Below are positions 1 through 11,705 of a stretch of 37,006 nucleotides of DNA, piece by piece. Within the stretch, counting starts at the first letter, position 1; each line of letters opens with the position of its first letter. The notes below the pieces were generated by a model, which did no database searches, was not told the DNA's origin, and saw nothing but the letters and a program-made list of their open reading frames with translations. The translations under genes were made by a program, and so were the position numbers. The stretch is from positions 1 through 37,006 of the forward strand of contig NZ_RCVN01000017.1 of NCBI RefSeq assembly GCF_003697915.1, in the 5' to 3' direction. This DNA comes from Staphylococcus pseudoxylosus (GTDB lineage: Bacteria > Bacillota > Bacilli > Staphylococcales > Staphylococcaceae).

Positions 1-52
1 CTTCTGTGTTCGGCATGGGAACAGGTGTGACCTCTTTGCCATTGTCACCAGA
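1..52 (-). rRNA. rrf: 5S rRNA, 5' part (truncated by window edge)
   Basis: Read on the minus strand from position 52, the sequence starts TCTGGTGAC and continues through GGTCACACCTGTTCCCATGC to GAACACAGAAG, the conserved 5' half of bacterial 5S rRNA. About 52 of the usual ~115 nt are inside the window; the rest lies to the left. No 23S sequence precedes it: the 500 bases upstream hold only a promoter and the lysS terminator. It is therefore either the first gene of a transcription unit (a lone 5S, perhaps leading a tRNA or rRNA cluster) or the place where an assembly joined repeated rRNA sequence. Confidence 0.93.
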
Positions 53-191
53 CAAAATAACTTACTCCGTTAATGATACATTGTTTATCAATCAATTGCA
101 ATAGTCAATTTTACACTATCTTCAAGAAATCTTTAAACAACATTTACTTAAGTCATTCGCTTATGTAATCATCGTTTTTGACGACTTTTAT

Positions 192-220
192 ATAATACTA
201 TGTTTTCTCATTCGAGTCAA
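192..220 (-). promoter_or_regulatory. SigA-type promoter of the 5S rRNA unit
   Basis: On the minus strand there is a -35 TTGACT (215-220), a 17-base spacer and a -10 TATTAT (192-197), 5/6 matches each. The predicted start is near 185, about 130 bases ahead of the 5S gene. It lies downstream of the lysS terminator, so the stable RNA unit does not depend on lysS transcription. The rest of the interval 53-564 is AT-rich with no supported gene. Confidence 0.65.
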
Positions 221-473
221 TAGTTTCTTAACTTTTTCTCAAAATATTTACTATAGTATTTTCGCATGTCTTGTTTCGCTCACTTGCTTAACTCGACTTG
301 AATAATCTTACCATATGAAAACAGCATTTACCATACCTTTTATAGTATATTTTTATATCTTTATAGCATATTTATGCGTAATCGTTTCTTATTACTTAAT
401 TTATTTATTAAAATTATGTTTGAAATGGACTTTTACTTAATTCATCCATATATTAACCGCTTCTTTTTCCACT

Positions 474-525
474 AAAAAAACGAATATCACATTTTGTCAT
501 AATGACAAAACATGATATTCGTTTT
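474..525 (-). terminator. Intrinsic terminator of the fol-lysS operon
   Basis: Inverted repeat with arms at about 477-499 and 503-525 (core CGAATATCA / TGATATTCG extended by TTTTGTCA / TGACAAAA, two internal mismatches, 3-base loop). On the minus strand the stem ends in a run of seven T. It lies 40 bases after the lysS stop and separates lysS from the 5S promoter. Confidence 0.92.
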
Positions 526-564
526 ATTTTAAGCTAGCATTTCCAAATATATAGTTTGTGGTTT

Positions 565-3745
<3,181 letters not shown>

Positions 3746-3761
3746 TTATTATCATATTTCT

Positions 3762-3790
3762 ATAATAACGTTATTTTTTATTTTTTTCAG
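3762..3790 (-). promoter_or_regulatory. Probable promoter of folP-folB-folK-lysS
   Basis: On the minus strand, CTGAAA (3785-3790), a 17-base spacer and TATTAT (3762-3767), about 50 bases before the folP start and downstream of the cysK terminator. The -35 is only a 4/6 match and the region is very AT-rich, so this is a fair candidate only. Confidence 0.4.
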
Positions 3791-3873
3791 TAACAAGTAC
3801 TTGAATGACCTGCAAATTTTAATAAATCAAAATAACCCTATATTTAAAGTTATGTGTTTAATTCAATCACCAC

Positions 3874-3909
3874 ATTAAAAAACCGGCACACATAATTATG
3901 TGACCGGTT
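3874..3909 (-). terminator. Intrinsic terminator of cysK
   Basis: Inverted repeat AACCGG...CACATA / TATGTG...CCGGTT (about 3879-3909) with a small internal asymmetry and a tight AT loop. On the minus strand it is followed by TTTTTTAATG. It lies 19 bases after the cysK stop and separates cysK from folP. Confidence 0.88.
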
Positions 3910-3927
3910 ATCAATATGCTTCAATGA

Positions 3928-4860
3928 TTAATCGTCAAATGCGAATAATGGTGTTGATAAGTAACGTTCACCATTACTTGGTAATACAGTGACAACTGTT
4001 TTACCTGCACCTATGTTTTTAGCTTTTTCAATGGCTGCATGAATCGCTGCACCTGAAGAAATACCGCATAAGATACCTTCTTCTTTAGCAACTTTACGTG
4101 CCATTTCCATAGCTGTTTCGTTACCTACTTGAATAATTTCATCGTAGATATTTTCATCTAAAGTATCTGGAATAAATCCTGCACCTAAACCTTGTAGTTT
4201 ATGAGGACCAGGTTCTCCACCACTTAATACCGGAGAGTCTTCTGGTTCAATTGCTACGAGGTTGATATCTGGGTACTGTTCTTTTAACACTTTGCCTGCG
4301 CCACTTAATGTTCCACCAGTGCCGACACCAGCTAAGAATGAGTCAATTGTTTTACCTTCAAATTGTTCAACTAATTCTGGTCCAGTTGTTAATTCGTGTA
4401 CACGAGGATTAGCTGGATTTTCGAATTGTTGTGGTTCAAAGTAACCAAACTCTTCTTTCAATTCTTTAGCTTTCTTGATTGCACCTTTCATAGCTTCTGA
4501 ACCAGGTGTTAATACTAACTCTGCGCCGTATGCTTTTAATAAGTTACGACGTTCTTGGCTCATCGTTTCAGGCATTGTAAATACAGCTTTATAGCCTTTA
4601 GCTGCACAAACAAATGCTAAGCCGATACCAGTATTTCCGCTTGTTGGTTCAACGATTGTATCGCCAGGCTTAATTTTGCCTTCTTTTTCAGCTTCTTCAA
4701 TCATAGCTAACGCGATACGGTCTTTTACGGAACCGCCTGGATTTTGATATTCAAGTTTTACATAAACGTCTGCAGCGCCTTCCTCTACAACGTTGTTTAA
4801 TTTAACTACAGGTGTGTTTCCAATCACTTGTACGATATTGTCTACTGGTTTATTTGACAT
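3928..4860 (-). CDS. cysK: Cysteine synthase (O-acetylserine sulfhydrylase)
   Basis: A PLP enzyme that makes cysteine from O-acetylserine and sulfide. 310 residues, normal for CysK. The PLP lysine is in NPGGSVKDR (Lys46). The substrate loop TSGNTG is at 73-78, the glycine-rich phosphate loop GVGTGGT lies near the middle, and the PLP-N1 serine is in [10 protein letters not shown]. The ATG has AAAAGGAG ahead of it. It appears monocistronic: its own terminator follows, and a 146-base AT-rich spacer separates it from hslO. That spacer contains an inverted repeat AAAAAGT/ACTTTTT (4881-4905) in the probable leader. CymR control of cysteine genes is known in staphylococci, but I could not identify a CymR site with confidence. 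Confidence 0.97.
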   Translation of the reverse strand: MSNKPVDNIVQVIGNTPVVKLNNVVEEGAADVYVKLEYQNPGGSVKDRIALAMIEEAEKEGKIKPGDTIVEPTSGNTGIGLAFVCAAKGYKAVFTMPETMSQERRNLLKAYGAELVLTPGSEAMKGAIKKAKELKEEFGYFEPQQFENPANPRVHELTTGPELVEQFEGKTIDSFLAGVGTGGTLSGAGKVLKEQYPDINLVAIEPEDSPVLSGGEPGPHKLQGLGAGFIPDTLDENIYDEIIQVGNETAMEMARKVAKEEGILCGISSGAAIHAAIEKAKNIGAGKTVVTVLPSNGERYLSTPLFAFDD

Positions 4861-5006
4861 AAGTATTGCTCCTTTTCGTTAAAAAGTTTTTAAACCCTAC
4901 TTTTTCTCTCGGATATACTTTTATTTTATCAGATTTTTCTGTAAATACAACAATAAAACATTATTTATTTAAATTCCAAGATATTACAATATCAATATTA
5001 CCCTTT

Positions 5007-5888
5007 TTACTTAATATTTTCTAATAATTCCTGTAATTCTTCTTCTGAATACGTGTACTTACTTCTACAAAAATGACATTCTGCTTCTGCACCATGATCT
5101 ACATCGATCATATTTTGTATTTCTGCCTCTCCTAAACCTTTAATTGCATTTAAGAATTTATCGTGCCCACAATTACATTCAAATTGCGCCGGAAGATTCT
5201 CTAGTATTTGTACGTTATCTTCACCAAGAATTTCAAATAAAAGTTCTTCTGGTGATAAACCTTGATCAATTAGTTTAGATACTGGCGTCATACTATTAAT
5301 GGCATTTTCTAATTGATTAATCGTTTCATCTTCTGCGCCTGGCATTACTTGGATTAAAAATCCACCTGATGCTTTAATTGAATTATCAGGGTTAACGAGT
5401 ACACCAAGTCCAACCGATGAAGGAACTTGTTCACTTTTAGCAAAATAGTATGTGAAATCGTCACCTAACTCACCTGAAACGATTGGGCTTGAACCTGAGA
5501 AATAATCTTTTAGTCCTACGTCTTTAACTACAGTTAATGACCCATTTGTTCCAACCGCTCTACTAACATCTAATTTACCACTTTCATTTAACGGGAAATG
5601 TGTTTGAGGGTTAGTAACATAACCTCTTATATTTCCTTTCGCATCAGCATCAGCAATAATTTTACCTATTGGCCCTTGACCATCTACTGTTACGGTTAAT
5701 TTTTGTTCACCTTTCAACATAGCACCCATCATTAATGTCGCTGTCATTGTACGACCCAACGCAGCTGATGCAGTTGGCCAAGTATAATGTCTTGTTTGCG
5801 CTTCTTGAACACTTTCAGTTGTCAAAGCGCTGTATGCACGAATCTGTCCTCCAAAAGCTAAAGCTTTAACTATATAATCATTAGTCAT
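5007..5888 (-). CDS. hslO: Hsp33 redox-regulated chaperone
   Basis: Cytoplasmic holdase chaperone switched on by oxidation. 293 residues, as expected. The N-terminal substrate-binding domain starts [16 protein letters not shown]. The C-terminal redox switch has four zinc-binding cysteines in the pattern CxC (Cys238, Cys240) and CxxC (Cys271, Cys274), all intact. The ATG has AAAGGAGCAAT ahead of it. The gene lies between ftsH and cysK and shares a stress-related context with ftsH, although a strong terminator follows ftsH, so hslO needs its own promoter. A TTGACA occurs at 5942-5947, but I see no -10 at the right distance. Confidence 0.97.
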   Translation of the reverse strand: MTNDYIVKALAFGGQIRAYSALTTESVQEAQTRHYTWPTASAALGRTMTATLMMGAMLKGEQKLTVTVDGQGPIGKIIADADAKGNIRGYVTNPQTHFPLNESGKLDVSRAVGTNGSLTVVKDVGLKDYFSGSSPIVSGELGDDFTYYFAKSEQVPSSVGLGVLVNPDNSIKASGGFLIQVMPGAEDETINQLENAINSMTPVSKLIDQGLSPEELLFEILGEDNVQILENLPAQFECNCGHDKFLNAIKGLGEAEIQNMIDVDHGAEAECHFCRSKYTYSEEELQELLENIK

Positions 5889-6064
5889 TTTTAAGATTGC
5901 TCCTTTAATTTAATTGATTTTTGTCATATATCGGCTTATTTTGTCAATTTCCCTTCTATTAACGCAACTTATTTTAATATTTCTTGGTGAAAATTACTAA
6001 CTATTTGTTTGACTACACATTTGCCTTAAAATAACGATTGCTTAGATGGGTCTTTAAACTATAA

Positions 6065-6112
6065 ACAAAAGACTTCTTTCTACTATTCATATTGATAGCA
6101 GAAAGAAGTCTT
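6065..6112 (-). terminator. Intrinsic terminator of ftsH
   Basis: Arms AAGACTTCTTTCT (from 6069) and AGAAAGAAGTCTT (to 6112), extended by CTAT/ATAG with one mismatch, giving an 18-bp stem with an 8-base loop. On the minus strand TTTTGTTTAT follows. It lies about 11 bases after the ftsH stop. Confidence 0.92.
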
Positions 6113-6123
6113 GGTTTTATTTC

Positions 6124-8190
6124 TTAGTTTCGATTGCTTGGGTCATTAGGATCACTTGGATTGCTTGGTTTATCAATATTTGGTGATTCTTCATGACCTG
6201 TCTCTTCTGTGTCTTTATCTTCTTGCTCTTGTTCATCATCGTTATCTTTTTCTGATTGCTCTTTACGAACTTCATCGTATGATTTTCCGTACTTACCTTT
6301 TTCAAAATCACTGTCTTCGTTTTCGACAACTTTTGCGCCATCGTAATCAACTTCAGGTAATACGCCGTCATAGAATAATGAACGTATCTGTTCAGCAACT
6401 AACGTCTCTTCAGTCAATAATGATTCAGCGATTAAATTCAACTGAGATTTGTGTTCTAGCAAGATATCTTTACAACGCTCATATTGTTCTTTAATAATAC
6501 GTTGTACTTCTTTATCAATTTCGTAAGCAATTTGCCCTGAATATTCTGGATCACCTTGCATGTCTTTACCTAAGAACACTTGTCCATTACTACTACTTGA
6601 GAATTGGACCGTACCAAGTTTTTTACTCATACCATACTCAGTAACCATTTGACGTGCAATTTGCGTTGCGCGTTCAAAGTCATTAGATGCACCAGTGGAT
6701 ACTTCGTTAAAGTTAATATCCTCTGAAACACGTCCACCGAGTAAACCACAAATTTTATCTAGTAATTCTGGTTCCGTCATTAAGAAACGATCTTGTTTTG
6801 GTAACATCATTGCGTAACCACCGGCTTGACCACGAGGAACAATGGTAACTTTGTGAACCACTTCAGCTTCATCAAGTACCATACCTATAATCGTATGACC
6901 CGCTTCGTGGTGCGCTACAATGTTACGTTCTTTATCAGAAATAACACGAGATTTCTTAGCCGGACCTGCAATAACGCGGTCAGTTGCTTCTTCTATATCA
7001 CGCATATCGATTTTCTTCTTACCTTCACGTACAGCAACAAGTGATGCTTCATTTAATAAGTTTTCTAAATCGGCACCTGAGAAACCTGGAGTTCTTTGAG
7101 AAATTGCTTTCAAATCAACTGTTTCATCAAGTGGTTTATTCTTAGCATGCACATGTAATATCGCTTCACGACCCTTAACATCTGGGCGGCCTACTTGAAT
7201 TTGTCTGTCAAAACGACCTGGACGTAATAATGCTGGGTCTAAAATGTCAGGACGGTTAGTAGCAGCTATCATAATGATACCTTCGTTTTCACCAAATCCA
7301 TCCATTTCAACTAATAATTGGTTCAATGTTTGTTCACGTTCATCGTGGCCACCGCCGACACCAGCACCACGTTGACGTCCAACTGCATCAATTTCATCAA
7401 TGAAAATGATACAAGGGGCATTTTTCTTAGCATTTTCGAATAAATCACGTACACGGCTTGCACCGACACCAACAAACATCTCAACGAAGTCAGAACCACT
7501 GATTGAGAAGAATGGTGTACCAGCTTCACCAGCAACTGCACGTGCAAGTAATGTTTTACCTGTACCAGGAGGACCTACTAATAGGACACCTTTAGGTATT
7601 CTTGAGCCCATTTGTTTAAATTGTTTATTGTCTTTTAAGAAATCGACAATTTCAATTAATTCTTGTTTTTCCTCATCTGCACCAGCTACATCTGAGAAGC
7701 GTACACGTTTCTTCTGACTGTCGTACATTTTCGCTTTGGATTTACCAAAGTTCATCATACGACCGCCACCGCCGCCTCCACCTTGTGCTTGGCTTAGGAA
7801 GAAAATAAATAATAACGCAATAATTAATACAGGAATTAATGTTGTTAATATACTTACAAAAACACTTTGTTTTTCTTCTTCTTTAACTGTAAATTTTAAT
7901 CCATCTTGTTCTTGTGCTGCATTTGTTATTTTTTCAAGCTCTTTATCGTTGTTATATAAAATTGTTGAAGAATAGTCTTCATCATTTTTTGTTTTACCAC
8001 TTACCATATATACATTTTGTTCAGGCTGTATTTCAAGTGATTTCAAATCACCTTTTTCTAGCTGTTTCACAAATTGGTTATATGTAAGTTGTTTTGGCAT
8101 ATTCCCATTTCCATTTAAAAATGAAAACAGACCAAAAATAATAACGCCAATGATTGCGATAACTAGCACGTTACGAAAGGCTTTCTGCAT
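6124..8190 (-). CDS. ftsH: FtsH, membrane-bound ATP-dependent zinc metalloprotease
   Basis: AAA+ protease that degrades misfolded membrane proteins and short-lived regulators. 688 residues. Two membrane segments (about 7-25 and 109-133) flank an extracytoplasmic loop; then come a glycine run (137-143), Walker A GPPGTGKT (206-213), Walker [10 protein letters not shown] (261-269), the second region of homology ending RPGRFDR (about 323-329), and the zinc site HEAGH (428-432). The last ~60 residues are highly acidic and low in complexity, ending in repeats of Pro, Ser, Asp and Asn. AGGAGG precedes the ATG. The 296-base spacer to hpt has no strong terminator, only a weak CAATTT/AAATTG hairpin (8463-8478), so part of ftsH transcription may come from tilS-hpt. 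Confidence 0.98.
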   Translation of the reverse strand: MQKAFRNVLVIAIIGVIIFGLFSFLNGNGNMPKQLTYNQFVKQLEKGDLKSLEIQPEQNVYMVSGKTKNDEDYSSTILYNNDKELEKITNAAQEQDGLKFTVKEEEKQSVFVSILTTLIPVLIIALLFIFFLSQAQGGGGGGGRMMNFGKSKAKMYDSQKKRVRFSDVAGADEEKQELIEIVDFLKDNKQFKQMGSRIPKGVLLVGPPGTGKTLLARAVAGEAGTPFFSISGSDFVEMFVGVGASRVRDLFENAKKNAPCIIFIDEIDAVGRQRGAGVGGGHDEREQTLNQLLVEMDGFGENEGIIMIAATNRPDILDPALLRPGRFDRQIQVGRPDVKGREAILHVHAKNKPLDETVDLKAISQRTPGFSGADLENLLNEASLVAVREGKKKIDMRDIEEATDRVIAGPAKKSRVISDKERNIVAHHEAGHTIIGMVLDEAEVVHKVTIVPRGQAGGYAMMLPKQDRFLMTEPELLDKICGLLGGRVSEDINFNEVSTGASNDFERATQIARQMVTEYGMSKKLGTVQFSSSSNGQVFLGKDMQGDPEYSGQIAYEIDKEVQRIIKEQYERCKDILLEHKSQLNLIAESLLTEETLVAEQIRSLFYDGVLPEVDYDGAKVVENEDSDFEKGKYGKSYDEVRKEQSEKDNDDEQEQEDKDTEETGHEESPNIDKPSNPSDPNDPSNRN

Positions 8191-8486
8191 GCGTCGTTTC
8201 CTCCTACTTCAATAATAAAACTAACAAAAATTGTAACATAATGCATAAGTTCAAGGCTAGTATTTCAACTTTTGTACTATGTTTACAATTTCGGACGCTT
8301 TATCTTAATTTTTATTTCTTTACTTTCAATTATATTTAAAATGTATTACATATTAACAAGCCACCATAAATTTATGTATACAATACTTACAAGAGTTTAT
8401 CTAATTAAGGTCTACTGTATTTACTCACATAAAACGACTTAGACTTACATTATATAATAATTTTCAATTTGGATAAATTGTATTGC

Positions 8487-9035
8487 TTATTTCGAATAAA
8501 TTTCTGGTTTAAGTGTACCGATATATGGTAGATTTCTATAGTTTTCAGCGTAGTCCAAACCATAGCCAACCACAAATTCATCAGGAATTTTCTTCCCAAC
8601 ATATTTAGCTTCGATATTGGCTTTGCGACGATTAGGTTTATCAAGCAATGTTACGATTTCAAGCGAATTTACACGACGAGATTCTAGTAATTCAGTAATC
8701 GATTTTAAAGTTGTTCCTGTTTCTAAGATATCTTCTATAATCAAGATGTCTTTATTTTCAATTGAAGAACTTAAATCTTTTAAGATTTGAACCTCTCCTG
8801 TAGATTCTGTCCCTCCGTGGTAACTTGAAACATCCATGAAATCTATCGCTAAATGTGTATCAATATATTTAATTAAGTCTGCCATAAACATTACTGACCC
8901 TTTTAGTATGCCGATACAAACAAGCGGTTTCCCTTTGTATGCTGCTGTAATTTGTTCACCTAAATCTTTACATATTTGATGAATATCTTCCTCTGATAAC
9001 AATACTTCCTTTAAATCATCTCTCATCTTTTTCAT
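8487..9035 (-). CDS. hpt: Hypoxanthine-guanine phosphoribosyltransferase
   Basis: Salvages hypoxanthine and guanine with PRPP to IMP and GMP. About 182 residues. The PRPP loop IIEDILETGTTL, the SSYHGGTESTGEV flexible loop and the purine-pocket segment PDEFVVGYGLDY are all present. Several in-frame starts exist. I choose the ATG at 9035 because its ATGA overlaps the tilS stop and it has GGGAG a few bases upstream. The ATG at 9026 (MRDDLK...) matches the usual family N-terminus better and has longer spacing from GAGG, so it remains a real alternative. The tilS-hpt-ftsH order is conserved in Firmicutes, where TilS and Hpt have been reported to act together on ftsH expression in Bacillus. Confidence 0.96.
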   Translation of the reverse strand: MKKMRDDLKEVLLSEEDIHQICKDLGEQITAAYKGKPLVCIGILKGSVMFMADLIKYIDTHLAIDFMDVSSYHGGTESTGEVQILKDLSSSIENKDILIIEDILETGTTLKSITELLESRRVNSLEIVTLLDKPNRRKANIEAKYVGKKIPDEFVVGYGLDYAENYRNLPYIGTLKPEIYSK

Positions 9036-10315
9036 TCCTCTCCCATATTTCGTATACAAATTAAGCCTTTGTATTTACTTTTTAAAAATAATGTTCCAAC
9101 AGCAATAATTTCATTATCAGCATTAACTATGATTGGCATTTGGTCACGTTCTTGTTGCTCAATTTTATTATCAATCAGCAATCTGCTAACCTTTTTACGC
9201 CCTTTCATTCCATTTAGTTCAAATTTATCACCATCGTTTCTTGTACGAACTACTAGTGGAAATTCAAATGCAGGAAGATCGTTATTAATGTCAATACTAT
9301 AGTGACTATAGTTGTAAGTCCCTGATTGATTCATCTTAGCCGGAGAAAGTTTCACGTCATCATTTGCCATTATTATAAATTTATCATAAGCAATGTAAAT
9401 TATCCATTTATCTGTTGTATATAATGTAGATTGCGCTATATTTTCCTCCATGATTTGAAACCATTGATTATATGTTTTTTCTGTTAAGGTATCGTGCATT
9501 GGTAGACTAGCAAGTAATTTATCTAATACGGTCATTTTTACGCTGTGTCGCAATTGTAAAAATTGTTTTCTACAAAAACGGTATTGGGCGTTATTAACTT
9601 CAACAGCACGTTCTATAAAAGCGGTAGCCTCGCTCTCAATAACTAATCGTTGTTCGTCATGCCATTCTTTTAGTTTTAATAACTGCTTGGTCTCTAAGTG
9701 TTTATTTTGCTCTATTTCAGGTAAGATGCGATTTCGAATGTCATTTCTTACATAATGATTTTCTGCATTAGTTGCATCTTCATAAAAAGGAACGTCGTAA
9801 GCATGCTGATAATTTCTAATTTCTACTTTAGTCGCTGTCAAAAGCGGTTTACATAAATCGTAACAACCTCGTGTTGTTAAATAAGACATCCCCAGACTAC
9901 TTCTAGTAGAACGGCCTGTCATTAACCTGTAAAAAATGGTTTCTACTTGATCATCTTGATGATGAGCTGTGAGTAGTACATCTGCATTTAAATCCTTCAT
10001 CATTAAATCAAACCAACGATAACGTTCAAGTCTAGCCTCGTTCTCAATACTGTTACCTTTTTTAACAATGTCAGATAAATCCAATTGTTTAACATGTAAT
10101 GCAATGTTATGGTCAATACAATATTGCTTGAGAAATAATTCTTCTTCATTGGCAATCGATCTAATATTATGATTCACATGCAAACAGGTTAATTGGGCGT
10201 ATGTATCTTGCAAGTTTGTAATAAGTTGGTGCAACAACACCATACTATCTATGCCAGTTGATACAGCCAATACGATGTGCTTATCCGAGGACCAACCTTC
10301 AGTATTCACTTCCAT
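9032..10315 (-). CDS. tilS: tRNA(Ile)-lysidine synthase
   Basis: Modifies C34 of the CAU-anticodon tRNA-Ile2 to lysidine using ATP and lysine, so that AUA is read as Ile; essential. 427 residues. The ATP-PP loop is the STGIDS variant (19-24) of SGGxDS, which I also recall in S. aureus TilS. It continues with LTCLHVNHNIR, LLTAHHQDDQVET and YVRNDIRNRILP, and a C-terminal domain with VRTRNDGDKFELNGMKGRKK. The chosen ATG has AAGGAGG eight bases upstream; an in-frame upstream extension to 10342 has no support. It overlaps hpt by four bases (ATGA). It follows the terminator-like hairpin after yabR, so it probably has its own promoter in 10316-10390, but I see no convincing one. Confidence 0.96.
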   Translation of the reverse strand: MEVNTEGWSSDKHIVLAVSTGIDSMVLLHQLITNLQDTYAQLTCLHVNHNIRSIANEEELFLKQYCIDHNIALHVKQLDLSDIVKKGNSIENEARLERYRWFDLMMKDLNADVLLTAHHQDDQVETIFYRLMTGRSTRSSLGMSYLTTRGCYDLCKPLLTATKVEIRNYQHAYDVPFYEDATNAENHYVRNDIRNRILPEIEQNKHLETKQLLKLKEWHDEQRLVIESEATAFIERAVEVNNAQYRFCRKQFLQLRHSVKMTVLDKLLASLPMHDTLTEKTYNQWFQIMEENIAQSTLYTTDKWIIYIAYDKFIIMANDDVKLSPAKMNQSGTYNYSHYSIDINNDLPAFEFPLVVRTRNDGDKFELNGMKGRKKVSRLLIDNKIEQQERDQMPIIVNADNEIIAVGTLFLKSKYKGLICIRNMGEE

Positions 10316-10387
10316 GCAAACCACCTCCTTACTTGTAGACATTCATTAGACACCCTAGCATAAAATGAAAGTGCTCTAATTTTTAAC

Positions 10388-10426
10388 AAAAAAGAGACTG
10401 TTTCCTCAAGTAAGAAAACAGTCTTA
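10388..10426 (-). terminator. Intrinsic terminator after yabR
   Basis: Stem AGACTGTTT (10395-10403) / AAACAGTCT (10416-10424), with CTTTTTTG following on the minus strand. The 3' strand of this stem can also pair with a further copy of the arm at 10501-10511, right after yabR, so two folds compete (see the element at 10394-10511). Confidence 0.78.
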
Positions 10427-10511
10427 GATTGTTACGATCAAACTTAATATTGGAATAAATGATTTCACTTTGTCCTCAATGAATCAAGTTAGGTATTTGC
10501 GGAACAGTCTC
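10394..10511. repeat. 118-bp block bounded by inverted repeats GAGACTGTTTCC / GGAACAGTCTC
   Basis: The interval between yabR and the tilS leader begins GAGACTGTTTCC (10394-10405) and ends GGAACAGTCTC (10501-10511), inverted repeats that match apart from one extra T. A third arm, AAACAGTCTT (10416-10425), also pairs with the first and forms the terminator. The block is non-coding. It could be a small mobile-element remnant (MITE-like) that supplies a terminator, or simply an alternative-fold 3' UTR. I see no second copy in this window and no clear target duplication. Confidence 0.4.
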
Positions 10512-10522
10512 ATTATATATTT

Positions 10523-10921
10523 TTAGCGTCTTGCGCCTTTTCCGCCACGTCTAGATTCTGTTTGACGTTTGATGGAAGTTAATTTATCTTCACTATCTTT
10601 CAAGAAATTTGTTAATTTCTTTTCAAAGTCTTCACCTTTTGGTTGAGGTTGTTTGTGATTAGGTTTACTTTGCGGTCTACGCGGACGATCTTTTGCTTTT
10701 TTTATAGATAAACTAATTTTTCCATCGTCAGCAATTGAAAGCACTTTAACTTCAACTTCATCTCCAACAGATAAGTGGTCTTCTACATTTTCCACGTAAT
10801 TATCTGCAACTTCACTTATGTGAACTAAGCCACTCTTTCCTTCTGGAAGTTCGACAAAAGCGCCAAACTTTTTAATCCCAGTGACTTTACCTTTAAGCTT
10901 GTTTCCTACTTCGATTGACAT
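10523..10921 (-). CDS. yabR: S1-domain RNA-binding protein (YabR / general stress protein 13 type)
   Basis: 132 residues. An N-terminal S1/OB-fold domain (about 1-75: GNKLKGKVTGIKKFGAFVEL, GLVHISEVAD, GDEVEVKVLSI, GKISLSIKK) is followed by a basic, low-complexity tail rich in Arg, Lys, Pro and Gln, ending RRGGKGARR. Such proteins bind RNA or ribosomes; the exact role here is not shown. The GGGAGG ribosome site lies 11-13 bases before the ATG. The gene has its own consensus promoter just upstream and a terminator downstream, so it looks monocistronic between divIC and tilS. Confidence 0.94.
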   Translation of the reverse strand: MSIEVGNKLKGKVTGIKKFGAFVELPEGKSGLVHISEVADNYVENVEDHLSVGDEVEVKVLSIADDGKISLSIKKAKDRPRRPQSKPNHKQPQPKGEDFEKKLTNFLKDSEDKLTSIKRQTESRRGGKGARR

Positions 10922-10962
10922 ATTGTAAATAAATCCTCCCGATTTGTTTCGATTTTAATCTT

Positions 10963-10991
10963 ATTATATGCCTGTTTGCATAAATTAACAA
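10963..10991 (-). promoter_or_regulatory. SigA promoter of yabR
   Basis: On the minus strand, TTGTTA (10986-10991), a 17-base spacer and a perfect TATAAT (10963-10968), about 40 bases before the yabR start. It lies in the 100-base spacer after divIC and lets yabR be transcribed separately from the pth-divIC run. Confidence 0.72.
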
Positions 10992-11021
10992 TGGTATTAT
11001 GATGCAAAAAAATTTTTTTCG

Positions 11022-11420
11022 TTATTTATCCTCTTTCGGTGATTTCGATTTGGATTCAGACTTGTCTCCTGGCAACTTGAAAATTACTTCACCATCATTA
11101 CTTAAATAATAATCGTCTCTCGCTACTTTCTCTATATAACTTTTATCATTAAGATTATTAAGTTGTTCTTTTAATGCGAGTTCTTCATCTTGTTGTTTTT
11201 GATATTTTTGTTCTTTTTGTTGACGTTCTACAGCATCTTCTTGATTACTTTGCTTTTGAGTGACAAGCATTATACATAAAACAATGATAATAGCGAGTAA
11301 AATACCACCAAATAGAGTAATACGTCTACGGACTACGCGTCTTCTCATCTTTTGTTTCTGTTTCTTCTTGTTTTCTGAAGAAGTAAATGTATTACCTATG
11401 TTTTCAACTTTTTTACTCAA
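11022..11420 (-). CDS. divIC: Septum formation initiator DivIC (FtsB-like)
   Basis: Small bitopic membrane protein of the FtsL-DivIC-DivIB division complex. 132 residues: a basic cytoplasmic N-terminus (residues 17-33, many Lys and Arg), one membrane helix (about 34-55, FGGILLAIIIVLCIMLV), then an extracellular coiled coil of Gln, Glu and Leu heptads (about 58-95) and the conserved KVARDDYYLSNDGEVIFKLP segment. It ends in a charged Lys/Ser tail. Topology and length fit DivIC. It follows rqcP by 21 bases and is the last gene of the pth-to-divIC run. AGGAGGTGAC precedes the start. Confidence 0.95.
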   Translation of the reverse strand: MSKKVENIGNTFTSSENKKKQKQKMRRRVVRRRITLFGGILLAIIIVLCIMLVTQKQSNQEDAVERQQKEQKYQKQQDEELALKEQLNNLNDKSYIEKVARDDYYLSNDGEVIFKLPGDKSESKSKSPKEDK

Positions 11421-11441
11421 TGCTTGTCACCTCCTCTGTTA

Positions 11442-11705
11442 TTATGATTCACCAATTTTTTCTTCTTTTACAATTTCATACATGCCTTTAGCATTTTCTT
11501 TCGTTGCATGTTCGCTTAAACCTGTCACATTTATAGTTACAATTTTTTGACCAAAACGAATTACAAGTTCGTCTGTAACTTTAACGTCTGTACCAGCTTT
11601 AGCAACTGTACCATTCACTGTAATTCTTCCTTGATCGCTTATCTCTTTTGCTAATGTGCGGCGTTTCACCAATCTTGATACTTTAAGATATTTATCAAGT
11701 CTCAT
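11442..11705 (-). CDS. rqcP: RqcP, S4-domain ribosome quality control protein (YabO)
   Basis: 87 residues, mostly one S4 RNA-binding domain: MRLDKYLKVSRLVKRRTLAK, then GRITVNGTVAKAGTDV. The family (RqcP, a heat-shock Hsp15 relative) binds the obstructed 50S subunit with RqcH and aids C-terminal alanine tailing of stalled peptides. That role is taken from the family; the sequence itself shows the S4 fold and length. The start overlaps the mazG stop by four bases (ATGA), a sign of coupled translation. Confidence 0.95.
   Translation of the reverse strand: MRLDKYLKVSRLVKRRTLAKEISDQGRITVNGTVAKAGTDVKVTDELVIRFGQKIVTINVTGLSEHATKENAKGMYEIVKEEKIGES

Noticed and set aside
4861..5006. CymR-type operator or clear promoter in front of cysK
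   Set aside because: Regulation by CymR is expected from the family, but I could not match a site or a -35/-10 pair with acceptable spacing.
5942..5947. Perfect TTGACA upstream of hslO
   Set aside because: No -10 element 16-18 bases downstream on the minus strand, so it is not listed as a promoter.
6117..6398. A 93-codon open frame on the minus strand overlapping the end of ftsH
   Set aside because: It is an alternative frame of the repetitive acidic ftsH tail, with a Lys/Thr/Gln-rich composition typical of frame shadows and no ribosome site.
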